Below, piece after piece: positions 19,101 to 28,740 of a stretch of DNA of 64,000 nt. How positions within the stretch are numbered: the stretch's first letter is position 1; every line of letters starts with the position of its first letter. The DNA is from Rhodanobacter sp. GTDB taxonomy: Bacteria; Pseudomonadota; Gammaproteobacteria; Xanthomonadales; Rhodanobacteraceae. Below the pieces are notes generated by a model. That model saw only the letters and a program-made list of their open reading frames with translations, made no database searches and was not told the origin of the DNA. Location: assembly GCA_004298015.1 (NCBI GenBank), contig SCSE01000047.1:1-64000 (forward strand), in the 5' to 3' direction. A program made the translations under genes and the position numbers.

Positions 19101-20123
19101 ATGGATACCCGATATTTACGTATTGCGCGCTATCGCGTGCGCGGGGCTGTCAAGCCCACCTTCATTGCCATCATCGCCGTCATAGCGCTGCTCGCCGTTG
19201 CAGCCTGGTTTCTGATTATCCGACCGCACGACGAGCTGGTTTCCAGTGACAATGGCCCGTCCGTGCCGGTAGCTTCTGCGAGCCGGGCGGCAAAACCGGC
19301 GCCGGTCAATGTGGCGTCCATGGGCATCAACCAGTTGCTGTCCGAGGCCCGCACGGCGATGAACGAGCAACGCTATCTGGCGCCGGCCGGCAACAATGCG
19401 TTCGAGTTCTATCTGCGCGCCCTGCAGGTGCAGCCGGGCAACCGGGTGGCGATCGATGCGCTGCGTGAAACATTTCCGTTCGCCGCCAATTCGGCCGAGC
19501 AGGCGATCAACGCCAGCAACTTCGGCGAGGCGCAGCGTCAGATCGACCTTCTGGCCAGGGCCGACCCGAACAATTTCACGCTGACCATTCTGCGCTCGAA
19601 ACTGGATGCGCAGCGAAAGATGCTGGACAAACAGCAACAGCTGGCATTGGATCAGCAGAAGGCGCAGCAGCAGGCGGCGGACAAGGCGGCTGCCGACAAG
19701 CTGGCTGCCGCGCAACTGGCCGGACAACAGAAGGCGCAATTGGCGGCTGAGCAGCAAAAGGCGAAAGCCGCTGCGGCGGCGTCAGCCCGCACGGCGGTGG
19801 TGAGAAAGCCTGCCGCCGATACGCTAGCCGCGACGCCAGAAAGTGGCACCGGCCAGACCAGTGGCGCGGTGCTTGTCAAGGGCGCGGAGCCGCGCTATCC
19901 CCGCGAAGCCTTGCGGGCTCGCAGAGGTGGTTGGGTGTTGGTCTCGTTCATCATTGATGCTGATGGACACACCAGTGACGTTCGTGTGGTGGATGCCAAA
20001 CCGCGACATATCTTCGATCGTTCGGCGATGGATGCGGTATCGCGCTATGTCTTCACCCCCGCGATGCGGAATGGTGTGCCGGTTGCCAGCAAGAAGCAGC
20101 AGAAAATCGAGTTCAAGAACTGA
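19101..20123 (+). CDS. TonB-family energy transducer with TolA-like Gln/Ala/Lys-rich segment
   Basis: N-terminal TM AIIAVIALLAVAAWFLII; C-terminal KGAEPRYPREALRARRGGWVLVSFIIDADGHTSDVRVVDAKPRHIFDRSAMDAVSRYVFTPAMRNGVPV. Confidence 0.88.
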   Translation: MDTRYLRIARYRVRGAVKPTFIAIIAVIALLAVAAWFLIIRPHDELVSSDNGPSVPVASASRAAKPAPVNVASMGINQLLSEARTAMNEQRYLAPAGNNAFEFYLRALQVQPGNRVAIDALRETFPFAANSAEQAINASNFGEAQRQIDLLARADPNNFTLTILRSKLDAQRKMLDKQQQLALDQQKAQQQAADKAAADKLAAAQLAGQQKAQLAAEQQKAKAAAAASARTAVVRKPAADTLAATPESGTGQTSGAVLVKGAEPRYPREALRARRGGWVLVSFIIDADGHTSDVRVVDAKPRHIFDRSAMDAVSRYVFTPAMRNGVPVASKKQQKIEFKN

Positions 20124-20196
20124 GCCACCGCTGGGCGGCATGCCGGAGCACAACGGCGCACCTGATCACCCAGGGAAGCACGTTTCCCGCCGCCGC

Positions 20197-20268
20197 GTAG
20201 GGCGGGCACCGTCCGCCGATCTTCGTCACGACGATCCAGGCAGGACCGGTGGGCCGTGCCTGCCCTAC
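20197..20268. repeat. BIME-like inverted pair of the GTAGGGCGGGCACCGTCCGCC family
   Basis: gtagggcgggcaccgtccgcc ... ggtgggccgtgcctgccctac. Confidence 0.85.
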
Positions 20269-20433
20269 GCCGACTCGTTTGGAGAATGTCGGTGGGGTCG
20301 AGCAAAAGTCTGGCAGGCCGTCGCCGCACAGGGCCAAGTGAGGATGCCACATGTGGCGAATCAGGACGACGCATGAGTTCATGCGCCGTTGTGCTTTTGC
20401 GGCTCGCTCGCTTTCCACGGCTCTGTCACGACG

Positions 20434-21708
20434 TCAGCGACGGTGGTGTTTCCGCCGATGCCTGCTTTTAGGGTGCTCCGGTTTTCTGTCGAGCCCGGCC
20501 CAGTCGACATGACGCAAGCCGAGCAAGTCGTCGAAGACCATCGGCATCAAGCCGCCGGGTACCGGCCCGCTCGAGTTCCACATCGTCACTACCCCGACGT
20601 GATACTTCGGGAAAAAGCCGATCATGGTGCGGTAGCCGGCCACCGCGCCAGCGTGATAGATCAGGGTTTCGCCGGCGTAGGTATAGACCCGCCAGCCCAG
20701 CGCATAGTGCGCCGCAGTCAGTCGCGCGCGTCGCCAGGGTGTCGCGTACAGTTCGCTCGGCGTATTGATGCCGGGCGTGTGCAGGACTTTCAGCAAGGCC
20801 TTGGACAACACGTCCGGACGGCCACCCATCTGGGCGATCAGCCATTTCTCCATGTCGCGCAGGCTGGCGTTGACGCCGGCGGCCGGGGCCACGCGATAGT
20901 AGATGTCATTCGGCTCGAACGGGACCCAGCCATGGCGCGAGGCGCGGTGCGGGCGCGCCCAACTCTTGCTGGATTTCAGCGCCGCCAGGCCGTAACTGGC
21001 GGTATGCATGCCCAGCGGATAGAACAGACGCTTCTCGACCAGGTGGTAGAAGAAGTCGCCGGTGCGCGCGAAGATCACGTCGCCGATCATGCCGAAGGCG
21101 ACGTTCTGGTAGCCGTAGCATTGGCCGACACCGCAAATCATCTTGACCTCGTCCAGCTTGCGCACCAGCTCCTCGTAGGGAACGTCATCCTCGAGCATGT
21201 TGTCGTAGGTATTGCGTGGCAGACCCAAACGCTGGCCGAGGATGTCACCGACCGTCGCCTTGTCGGCAGCCTGCATGTTCTTCAGCTTGAAATAGGGCAG
21301 CACGTCGATCAGCTTGGTGTTCCAGCTCAACTTGCCCTGGTCGACCAGCAGGCCGGTGAGCGCCGTGGCAAATGCCTTGGACAGGGAGGCCAGCCTGAAA
21401 ACCGTATGCGCTGTGACTGGTTGTCGGGTTGCGACATCCGCATAGCCGACGGTGTGTTCGAACACCACCTTGTCGTTGTAGACCACCGCGGTCGCCAGTC
21501 CGGCCACGGCGTCGCGTTCGGCCAGCTGTTTCAACCAGTGTCGATAGTCGGCCAGGGTCTTTTTGAGGCGTGCCGGCGGCAGCCCCTGAACCGCTTCGGG
21601 GGGCTTGCTGGCAGGGGTGTGCAAGCGGTTTGAGGGGCCGGCGTAAACCGGGGAGCAGGCCAGTCCGAGCAGGCCTGCGAGCAACAGGAATTTTTTGGGG
21701 AACTGCAT
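20434..21708 (-). CDS. Beta-lactamase-family (class C/PBP-like) serine hydrolase, secreted
   Basis: Signal-like MQFPKKFLLLAGLLGLACSPVYA; FRLASLSKAFATALTGLLVDQGKL (SxxK). Confidence 0.88.
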   Translation of the reverse strand: MQFPKKFLLLAGLLGLACSPVYAGPSNRLHTPASKPPEAVQGLPPARLKKTLADYRHWLKQLAERDAVAGLATAVVYNDKVVFEHTVGYADVATRQPVTAHTVFRLASLSKAFATALTGLLVDQGKLSWNTKLIDVLPYFKLKNMQAADKATVGDILGQRLGLPRNTYDNMLEDDVPYEELVRKLDEVKMICGVGQCYGYQNVAFGMIGDVIFARTGDFFYHLVEKRLFYPLGMHTASYGLAALKSSKSWARPHRASRHGWVPFEPNDIYYRVAPAAGVNASLRDMEKWLIAQMGGRPDVLSKALLKVLHTPGINTPSELYATPWRRARLTAAHYALGWRVYTYAGETLIYHAGAVAGYRTMIGFFPKYHVGVVTMWNSSGPVPGGLMPMVFDDLLGLRHVDWAGLDRKPEHPKSRHRRKHHRR

Positions 21709-21763
21709 GGTACCCTGACAGGATTCCGGCGTGAGAAAGCGCCGCAGACGTTGGAGAATGGTG

Positions 21764-22351
21764 ATGGGCTGGATCATTTTTCTGGTTGTTGTTGTCCTGA
21801 TTGTCTTGTACTTCGTGGCGATCTACAACGGGCTGGTCACCTCACGCAACGGCTACAAGAATGCCTTTGCGCAGATCGATGTGCAGCTGACCCGACGTCA
21901 TGACCTGATCCCGAACCTGGTGGAGACCGCCAAAGGCTATCTGGCGCATGAACGGGGGACCCTGGAGGCGGTGGTACAAGCCCGAAATGCCGCGGTAAGC
22001 GGCCTGGCCGGCGCCAAGGCCAACCCCGGCGACCCGGCGGCGATGCAGCAACTTTCCGGTAGCGAAAATGCTTTGACACAAACTCTGGGTCGTTTGTTCG
22101 CGCTCAGCGAGGCTTATCCGGATCTGAAGGCGAATCAGACGATGATGCAACTGTCCGAGGAGCTGACCTCGACGGAAAATCGGGTTGCGTTCGCACGCCA
22201 GGCCTACAACGATTCGGTGCTGACCTACAACAACCGGCGCGAAGTGATGCCGGCGTCGCTGGTCGCCAACAGTTTCGGTTTTGTGGCGGCCGAACCGCTG
22301 AAGATCGAAGATCCCGCGGTGCGTGACGTGCCGAAGGTTTCCTTTACCTGA
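21764..22351 (+). CDS. lemA: LemA family protein
   Basis: MGWIIFLVVVVLIVLYFVAIYNGLVTSRNGYKNAFAQIDVQLTRRHDLIPNLVETAKGYLAHERGTLEAVVQARN. Confidence 0.93.
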   Translation: MGWIIFLVVVVLIVLYFVAIYNGLVTSRNGYKNAFAQIDVQLTRRHDLIPNLVETAKGYLAHERGTLEAVVQARNAAVSGLAGAKANPGDPAAMQQLSGSENALTQTLGRLFALSEAYPDLKANQTMMQLSEELTSTENRVAFARQAYNDSVLTYNNRREVMPASLVANSFGFVAAEPLKIEDPAVRDVPKVSFT

Positions 22352-22404
22352 TCGACGGCATCTCGCGGCGGAGGTCGCGAGGAGTCGTCTCCGTCGGAGA
22401 CCGC

Positions 22405-24324
22405 ATGGATTTTTTTGCGCAACAGGCGCGTGTGCGTGGCAGCAGTCGGCGGCTGGTGGTGCTGTTCGTGCTGGCGGTGGTAGCTATCGTGGGCGTGATC
22501 GATGCAGTGGTGTGGTTCACCATGGGTCATCATCCGGCCCCGGGCGAACCGGCGCGATCCAACCTGCCGCTGCTTTTGGCCAGCACCCTGGCAGTACTGG
22601 CGGGGATCGCGTTCAGCTCGCTGTATCGCATCGTGAGCCTCTCCGGTGGCGGCAAGACCGTGGCTGAAGGTCTCGGCGCCGTGGCGGTGCCGCCGGACAC
22701 CGATGAGCCGTCGCTGCGCCAGCTGCGCAACGTGATCGAGGAGGTGGCGATCGCCGCCGGCGTGCCGGTGCCGGACATCTATCTGTTGGAAAGCGAGCCG
22801 GGTATCAACGCCTTCGCGGCCGGCTTTTCGGCATCGGATGCCGCCATCTGTGTCACCCGGGGCTGTCTCGACAATTTGAGCCGCGATGAGCTGCAGGGCG
22901 TGATTGCGCACGAATTCAGCCATGTGTTGAATGGCGACATGCGGCTGAACATCCGCCTGATGGGTCTGTTGTTCGGCATCCTGGTGCTGACCGTGATCGG
23001 TCGCCAGGTGATCTGGTTCGGTGGCGGCCGCAGCAATCGGCGTGACGGTGGCGGCGGTCAGGTATGGATGATCGGTCTGGCGCTGGTGGTGGTCGGCTAT
23101 ATCGGCTATTTCTTCGGTCGCCTGATCCAGGCGGCGGTGGCGCGTTCGCGCGAGTCGCTGGCCGACGCCTCGGCCGTGCAGTTCACCCGCCAGAGCGACG
23201 GTATCGCCGGCGCGCTGAAGAAGATTGCCGTGCTGAGCGAGGGATCGGAGCTGCAGGCCGCCAAAAAGCACGAAGTGGCGCACATGCTGTTCGGCGAGTC
23301 CGAAGCGTTCAATGCCTTGTTCGCCACCCACCCGCCGCTGATGGACCGCATACGTGCCCTGCAGCCGGGCTTTCGCGAGGAAGAGCTGGCTGGCCTGGCC
23401 GAATCGATGCAGCGTGCTGCGGAAGCACCACCCGCCGCGCCGGCCACGCCGAAGCCCGCTGGTGGTGTGCCGGGAGTGCCTGGCATGGTGCTGCCTCCGG
23501 TGCTGCCTCCGGTGCTGCCAGTCGTACTGGCTGGGGCGGCTGCTGCCAGCGGCCCGGCCGCCGCCGGCTTCCAGCGAGCCGCTGCCGTGCATCAGGCGAT
23601 GCCGGCGGCATTGAGCGAGGCCGTGCGGCAGCCCGAATCCGCGCTCGCGGTGATGTTGGCACTGGCGCTGTCACTGCAAGCCGAACTGCAGCCGGCGCAG
23701 CGGCGTATCGTTGCCGAAGCGTTTGGCGACGATATGCACCAGACGGTGCAGACGATGGTTGGTGCGTTGGAAGCGCTGCCGCCGATCGCGCGCCTGCCGC
23801 TCGTCGCGATCGCGTTTCCTGCGTTGAAGCAGTTGCCGGAAGGGCGTCAGCAGACCCTGCTGGACACGCTCGATGCCTTGGTCAAGGTCGATGGTCGGGT
23901 CGACCTCAACGAGTATTGTCTGGCCCGGCTGCTGCGCCTGCAGTTGCAGGAGGCCCGGCAGCCACGCCGAACGCCTATCGATGGCTTGAAGAAACTTCCG
24001 GCCTGTCGTGACAGCGTGATCCTGGTTTGCACGATTGTCGCGGCGGCGGGTTGTTCTGATGAGGCAAGTGCACGTCGTGCCTGGCTGATGGCGATGCAAA
24101 ACGCCTTTCCCGGTGAGGCGATCGAGTGGGTAGCGCCGCCGCAGGCATGGCAGGCTCCGTTCGAGTCCGCATTGAACGATCTCGATGGCTTGATGCCGGA
24201 GGCCAAGGAGCTGCTGATCCAGAGCCTGGCTCGCGCCATTCATGCCGATGGCATGGTCAGCGTGGAAGAGGCCGAACTGCTGCGGGTGATCTGCGCCAGT
24301 CTGCACTGCCCGGTGCCTGCGTAA
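22405..24324 (+). CDS. M48-family (HtpX-like) membrane metallopeptidase with extended C-terminal domain
   Basis: LQGVIAHEFSHVLNGDMRLNIRLMGLLFGILVLTVI (HExxH), N-terminal TM segments; ~280-aa C-terminal extension after the protease domain. Confidence 0.92.
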   Translation: MDFFAQQARVRGSSRRLVVLFVLAVVAIVGVIDAVVWFTMGHHPAPGEPARSNLPLLLASTLAVLAGIAFSSLYRIVSLSGGGKTVAEGLGAVAVPPDTDEPSLRQLRNVIEEVAIAAGVPVPDIYLLESEPGINAFAAGFSASDAAICVTRGCLDNLSRDELQGVIAHEFSHVLNGDMRLNIRLMGLLFGILVLTVIGRQVIWFGGGRSNRRDGGGGQVWMIGLALVVVGYIGYFFGRLIQAAVARSRESLADASAVQFTRQSDGIAGALKKIAVLSEGSELQAAKKHEVAHMLFGESEAFNALFATHPPLMDRIRALQPGFREEELAGLAESMQRAAEAPPAAPATPKPAGGVPGVPGMVLPPVLPPVLPVVLAGAAAASGPAAAGFQRAAAVHQAMPAALSEAVRQPESALAVMLALALSLQAELQPAQRRIVAEAFGDDMHQTVQTMVGALEALPPIARLPLVAIAFPALKQLPEGRQQTLLDTLDALVKVDGRVDLNEYCLARLLRLQLQEARQPRRTPIDGLKKLPACRDSVILVCTIVAAAGCSDEASARRAWLMAMQNAFPGEAIEWVAPPQAWQAPFESALNDLDGLMPEAKELLIQSLARAIHADGMVSVEEAELLRVICASLHCPVPA

Positions 24325-24342
24325 CCTGGAGGGAGACGCGCA

Positions 24343-24384
24343 GGGGACGAGGCAGTTAAGTTGCAACTTATTGCCTCCGTCCCC
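24343..24384. terminator. Large hairpin between convergent genes, terminator and/or dispersed repeat
   Basis: ggggacgaggcagttaagttgcaacttattgcctccgtcccc, containing the perfect palindrome taagttgcaactta. Confidence 0.6.
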
Positions 24385-24397
24385 AACTCCTCACCCC

Positions 24398-26503
24398 TCA
24401 GGCCAGCGTGCGCACCTTCTTCTCGCGCTGCCATTGGCGCGTCTTCGCGGCGGTGATGAAGCTCTTGGTATCGGTGGCATCGACTACCCCGGCGTCCTTG
24501 CCGACGCCACCGGCCTTGAGGAGTATCTTGCCGCCCTCGTCGGCGGCAATCGCCTTGAGGTGACTGAAGGCATCGCGCACGAAGTCCACGGCAGCGCTTT
24601 CCCGCGCCAGCTGCTTGCCGCCATCGGCGGAAAGCACCACCGCCACCGCATCGAATACGACCGATGGCGTGCCGGCGAGCTGGCCGTCGACGGCCTGTGT
24701 CTTGCCATCGCTGAGGCGGATGCCGCCAAGCTTCGGTGCAACCAGCTTGACGGTGGCGCCGGCACTTTCCGCAGCCTTGCGCAGGGCCTTGATGGCGGAA
24801 GCCTCGGAACCGTCATGAATCAGGATGCCTACAGCGCGTCCCTTCAGCGTGTCCTTCATCTTGCCGATGATCTGCAAGGCGGTTGACTCGGGTCGATCGC
24901 TGGCTGCCACGATTTTGGGCTGCGCAGACGGAAGCGTCGTCATGCCGAGACCGTCGGCGACGCGCTGCGCAAGATTTTCGTCCACGTTGAGCAGGTGTCC
25001 GACCATCGCTTCGCGCACGTGAGCGGTTTCCACCTTGGAGAGTTCGAACACCAGTGCGGAAGCGATATGTGCCTGCTCGTGGCCGGTCTGGCTGCGGTAA
25101 AACTGGCGCGCCTGGCTGTAGTGGTCGGCAAAGCTTTCCGCACGGATGCGCCCCTTGGGGTCGCCCGCCGCGGTTTCGGCAAAGCTGTGGAAGCCGTCCG
25201 GGCGGGTGCGGGCCGAGTCCGGGCTGAGAGAGTTCGGTTCGTAGGAGGTGCGACCCTTCGGTTGGCCCATTTGCATGTGGCCATCGCGTTGCTGATTGGC
25301 AAACGGACACTGTGGCGCATTGATGGGGATCTGATGAAAGTTGGGCGAACCCAGTCGCGAGAGTTGGGTGTCGAGGTAGGAGAACAGTCGGCCCTGCAGC
25401 AACGGATCGTTGGAGAAGTCGATTCCCGGCACCACATGTGAGGGGCAGAATGCCACCTGTTCGGTCTCGGCAAAAAAATTGTCGGGCCACCGGTTCAGCG
25501 TCATCTTGCCGATGACGGTCAGCGGCACCAGTTCTTCGGGGATCAGTTTGGTCGAGTCGAGGTGATCGAACGGGAATGCATCGGCATCCTCCTCAGTAAA
25601 CAGTTGTACGGCGAGCTCCCATTCGGGAAAATCGCCGGCCTGTATGGCCTCGAACAAGTCACGGCGGTGGAAGTCCGGATCGGCACCGGCGATCTTCACC
25701 GCTTCGTCCCAGACTGTGGATTGCAAGCCCAGCTTGGGTCGCCAATGAAACTTGACGAAGGTGCTGGCACCCTGCTGGTTGATCAGTCGGAAAGTATGGA
25801 TGCCAAAGCCTTCGATCATGCGCAACGAGCGCGGAATGGCCCGGTCGGACATCGCCCACATCACCATGTGCATCGCCTCGGGCGTCAGCGAGATGAAATC
25901 CCAGAACGTGTCATGTGCGGTGGCGGCCTGTGGAAACCCCCGGTCGGGCTCCATCTTGACGGCGTGGATCAGGTCGGGGAACTTGATCGCATCCTGGATG
26001 AAAAATACCGGAATATTGTTGCCGACGAGGTCCCAGTTGCCTTCCCGGGTGTAGAACTTGACGGCGAAGCCACGCACGTCACGGGGGGTGTCGACCGAGC
26101 CCGAGCCACCTGCGACGGTGGAAATGCGCGTGAACACGGGTGTCTTGACACCGACTTCCGTGAGTACCCGCGCGGTGGTGTACTTGCCTAGCGACCGGGT
26201 CAACTCGAAATGTCCGTGGGCTGCCGAGCCGCGCGCATGCACAATGCGTTCGGGGATTCGCTCGTGATCGAAGTGGGTAATTTTCTCCCGCAGGATGAAG
26301 TCTTCCAGCAGCGTCGGTCCACGTGGCGTGGACCTCAGTGAGTTCTGGTTGTCCGATAGCGGCACACCTTGATTGGTGGTCAGTATCGGTTGGCCATCAG
26401 TGGCCATCTGTTGCAGTTCGTCGCCGCTGCCGCGCTGCTCGCCGGGGCTGTTGGCGCGCGCCTTGCTGGAAGGTTTTCTGGGGGATGTCTTTTGCTGGGC
26501 CAT
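24398..26503 (-). CDS. katE: Large-subunit (HPII/KatE-type) catalase
   Basis: [67 protein letters not shown]; ~700 aa with C-terminal class-I glutaminase-like domain. Confidence 0.94.
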   Translation of the reverse strand: MAQQKTSPRKPSSKARANSPGEQRGSGDELQQMATDGQPILTTNQGVPLSDNQNSLRSTPRGPTLLEDFILREKITHFDHERIPERIVHARGSAAHGHFELTRSLGKYTTARVLTEVGVKTPVFTRISTVAGGSGSVDTPRDVRGFAVKFYTREGNWDLVGNNIPVFFIQDAIKFPDLIHAVKMEPDRGFPQAATAHDTFWDFISLTPEAMHMVMWAMSDRAIPRSLRMIEGFGIHTFRLINQQGASTFVKFHWRPKLGLQSTVWDEAVKIAGADPDFHRRDLFEAIQAGDFPEWELAVQLFTEEDADAFPFDHLDSTKLIPEELVPLTVIGKMTLNRWPDNFFAETEQVAFCPSHVVPGIDFSNDPLLQGRLFSYLDTQLSRLGSPNFHQIPINAPQCPFANQQRDGHMQMGQPKGRTSYEPNSLSPDSARTRPDGFHSFAETAAGDPKGRIRAESFADHYSQARQFYRSQTGHEQAHIASALVFELSKVETAHVREAMVGHLLNVDENLAQRVADGLGMTTLPSAQPKIVAASDRPESTALQIIGKMKDTLKGRAVGILIHDGSEASAIKALRKAAESAGATVKLVAPKLGGIRLSDGKTQAVDGQLAGTPSVVFDAVAVVLSADGGKQLARESAAVDFVRDAFSHLKAIAADEGGKILLKAGGVGKDAGVVDATDTKSFITAAKTRQWQREKKVRTLA

Positions 26504-26746
26504 GCGCGTACTCCGGGGAGGTGGGAGAGGCAGGAAAGGGACGTGGCCTGCACGTCGGGTCCATCATCCGATCTGTGGCGTGAACAGAGCGTCGGATTTT
26601 CGGCTTTGCACGGCGAGAAAAATCGCATTGAAAAGCCCGACGTTCCCGGGCCGCAACGGCCGCCAGGTTTCAGTGCACGCCGTCAGACCTCGGTGAATCG
26701 GCCAGCCAGGCTTTCCGTCGCGCCGCTCTGGGGGAGGCTGAGGGCG

Positions 26747-28354
26747 TCATCCGACACCGACAAGCAGTGCACTGGCGCGCTCGGCGATCATCAGCGTCGG
26801 TGCGTTGGTGTTGCCGGTGGGCAGGCTCGGCATCACCGAGGCATCGACCACGCGCAGGCCCTGCACGCCGCGCACGCGCAGCTCGTTGTCGACCACGGCA
26901 CGATCGTCCTTGCCCATGCGGCAGGTGCCCACCGGGTGGTAGATGGTTTCCGCCTTGCGACGGATGAAGTCGGCGTATTCGGCGTCGCTGTCCAATCCGC
27001 GTTCGGGGAATACCGGTTTGCCACGGTAGGTATCGAAGGCGGGTTGCGAGAGGATTTCACGCGACACGCGTGCCGCCTCGATCATCCGTCGCAGATCGTG
27101 GCCCTCGGTATCGCCAAGGTAGTTGGCGTGGATCGCCACCGGTTGTGCCGGGTCGGCTGAGCGCAGGCGCAAGCGCCCACGGCTGCGCGGATGCAGGTAG
27201 CAGGCATGCAGGGTGTAGCCATCGCCTGGCAGGCGGTGGCGGCCGTGGTCGTCCAGCAGTGCCGGCACGAAGTGGAACTGCAGGTCGCAGCGGTCGTCCT
27301 CGGCCAGTCGGCTGCGCACGAAGCCGCCGGCCTCGGCGATATTGGAGCTGCCCGGGCCGTCGTGCTTGCGCAGCCAGCGCAGCGCCGTGGTCACCTCGTT
27401 GAGGTGATCGTAGGTAAGTTTTTTCTGCGTCGTGCCGACCAGGGTGCAGATGTCCAGGTGATCCTGCAGCTCGCCGCCGACATCGGGGGCGTCGGCGTTC
27501 ACCGCGATGCCGTGCTCACGCAGATGATCCGCTGGACCGATACCGGACAGCATCAGCAGTTGCGGCGTATTGATCGCGCCGGCGGCCAGCAGCACCTCGC
27601 CCGCCTCGATGCGTTCGATGCCATGACGGCCACGGCGCAGCTGCACCCCCACCGCCCGCCCTTGTTCGATCAGTACGCGCTCCACCAGCACGCCAGTCCG
27701 CACGTCGAGGTTGCCGCGGTCGCGGACGGGCTTGAGGTAGCCGGCGGCGGCCGAGCAACGGCTGCCGTTGCGTTGGGTCACCTGGTACAAGCCGAAGCCC
27801 GCCTGCTGCGCACCGTTGAAATCGTCGTTGCGCGGGTAACCTGCCGTGCCAGCAGCCTCGATGAGCACGGCCGAGAGCGGGTTGTGGTAGCGCAGATCGG
27901 CAACCCCGAGCGGTCCACCCGTGGCATGCAAAGGATTGCTGCCACGGGTGTTGTCCTCGCCGCGCAGGAACCACGGCAGCACCTGTTCCCACGACCAGCG
28001 TGGGTCGCCGGTGGCCTTCGCCCAGGCGTCGTAGTCGGCCGACACGCCGCGCACGTAACACATCGCGTTGATCGAGCTGGAGCCGCCGAGGGTCTTGCCG
28101 CGGGGCCACCACAGGCGTCGATTGCCCAGTGCCGGCTCCGGTTCGGTGTGGTAGTTCCAGTTCACGCTGCGCTGCTTGAACAGGCGGGCCAGCCCTGCGG
28201 GCATGTGAATCAGCGGGCTCCAGTCGGTCGGGCCAGCTTCCAGCAGCAGTACCCGCTTGCCCGGGTCGGCACTGAGGCGGTTGGCCAGCACGCAGCCGGC
28301 CGATCCGGCACCGACAATCACATAGTCGTAGTGGTTCAAGGCAAGCCCCTGCAT
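26747..28354 (-). CDS. GMC-family FAD oxidoreductase (choline/alcohol dehydrogenase-like)
   Basis: HYDYVIVGAGSAGCVLANRLSADPGKRVLLLEAGPTDWSPLIHMPAGLARLFKQ...NWNYHTEPEPALGNRRLWWPRGKTLGGSSSINAM. Start trimmed to 28354. Confidence 0.92.
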   Translation of the reverse strand: MQGLALNHYDYVIVGAGSAGCVLANRLSADPGKRVLLLEAGPTDWSPLIHMPAGLARLFKQRSVNWNYHTEPEPALGNRRLWWPRGKTLGGSSSINAMCYVRGVSADYDAWAKATGDPRWSWEQVLPWFLRGEDNTRGSNPLHATGGPLGVADLRYHNPLSAVLIEAAGTAGYPRNDDFNGAQQAGFGLYQVTQRNGSRCSAAAGYLKPVRDRGNLDVRTGVLVERVLIEQGRAVGVQLRRGRHGIERIEAGEVLLAAGAINTPQLLMLSGIGPADHLREHGIAVNADAPDVGGELQDHLDICTLVGTTQKKLTYDHLNEVTTALRWLRKHDGPGSSNIAEAGGFVRSRLAEDDRCDLQFHFVPALLDDHGRHRLPGDGYTLHACYLHPRSRGRLRLRSADPAQPVAIHANYLGDTEGHDLRRMIEAARVSREILSQPAFDTYRGKPVFPERGLDSDAEYADFIRRKAETIYHPVGTCRMGKDDRAVVDNELRVRGVQGLRVVDASVMPSLPTGNTNAPTLMIAERASALLVGVG

Positions 28355-28386
28355 CGCGCGGGTGGCGCACGCTTGCATGCTAGCAG

Positions 28387-28540
28387 GCTGGTGGGCGCTG
28401 CTCGGTCGGGCTGCGAATCCGCCTGTGCGGTCCACATATCTGCCGCTCCTTGGCCCATAGAACCACTATGGGCCGGCGAATCGTCGGAAATCTGGCCTCG
28501 CACAGCCGAATACTCGCCTCGACCACCAAAGTCCGACAGA
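28387..28540 (+). repeat. ~155-bp terminal-inverted-repeat element, copy 2 (tandem unit A)
   Basis: Same sequence as 28551-28704 at a 164-bp offset; ends gtccgacaga. Confidence 0.88.
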
Positions 28541-28550
28541 CTGCGAGCAA

Positions 28551-28704
28551 TCTGTCGGACTTCGGTCGGTCGGGCTGCGAATCCGCCTGTGCGGTCCACA
28601 TATCTGCCGCTCCTTGGCCCATAGAACCACGATGGGCCGGCGAATCGTCAGAAATCTGGCCTCGCACAGCCGAATACTCGCCTCGACCACCAAAGTCCGA
28701 CAGC
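28551..28704 (+). repeat. ~155-bp terminal-inverted-repeat element, copy 3 (tandem unit B)
   Basis: tctgtcggac ... gtccgacagc; internal palindrome ggcccatagaaccacgatgggcc. The tandem is bracketed by ctagcaggctg (28380-28390)/cagcctgctag (28701-28711). Confidence 0.88.
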
Positions 28705-28740
28705 CTGCTAGTCTTTTCGCGCCCCGAACTGGATCTTCCC

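Noticed and set aside
28336-28693. Small peptides encoded in the tandem 155-bp repeats (VVEASIRLCEARFLTIRRPIVVLWAKERQICG), similar to a frame in 17149-17303 (VVEASLRLCEDGFLAMGRPIVVGWARTRQVVG)
   Set aside because: Similarity follows from DNA-level repeat conservation; no start/RBS and variable lengths. Would reconsider if synonymous-biased substitution were shown across many copies.
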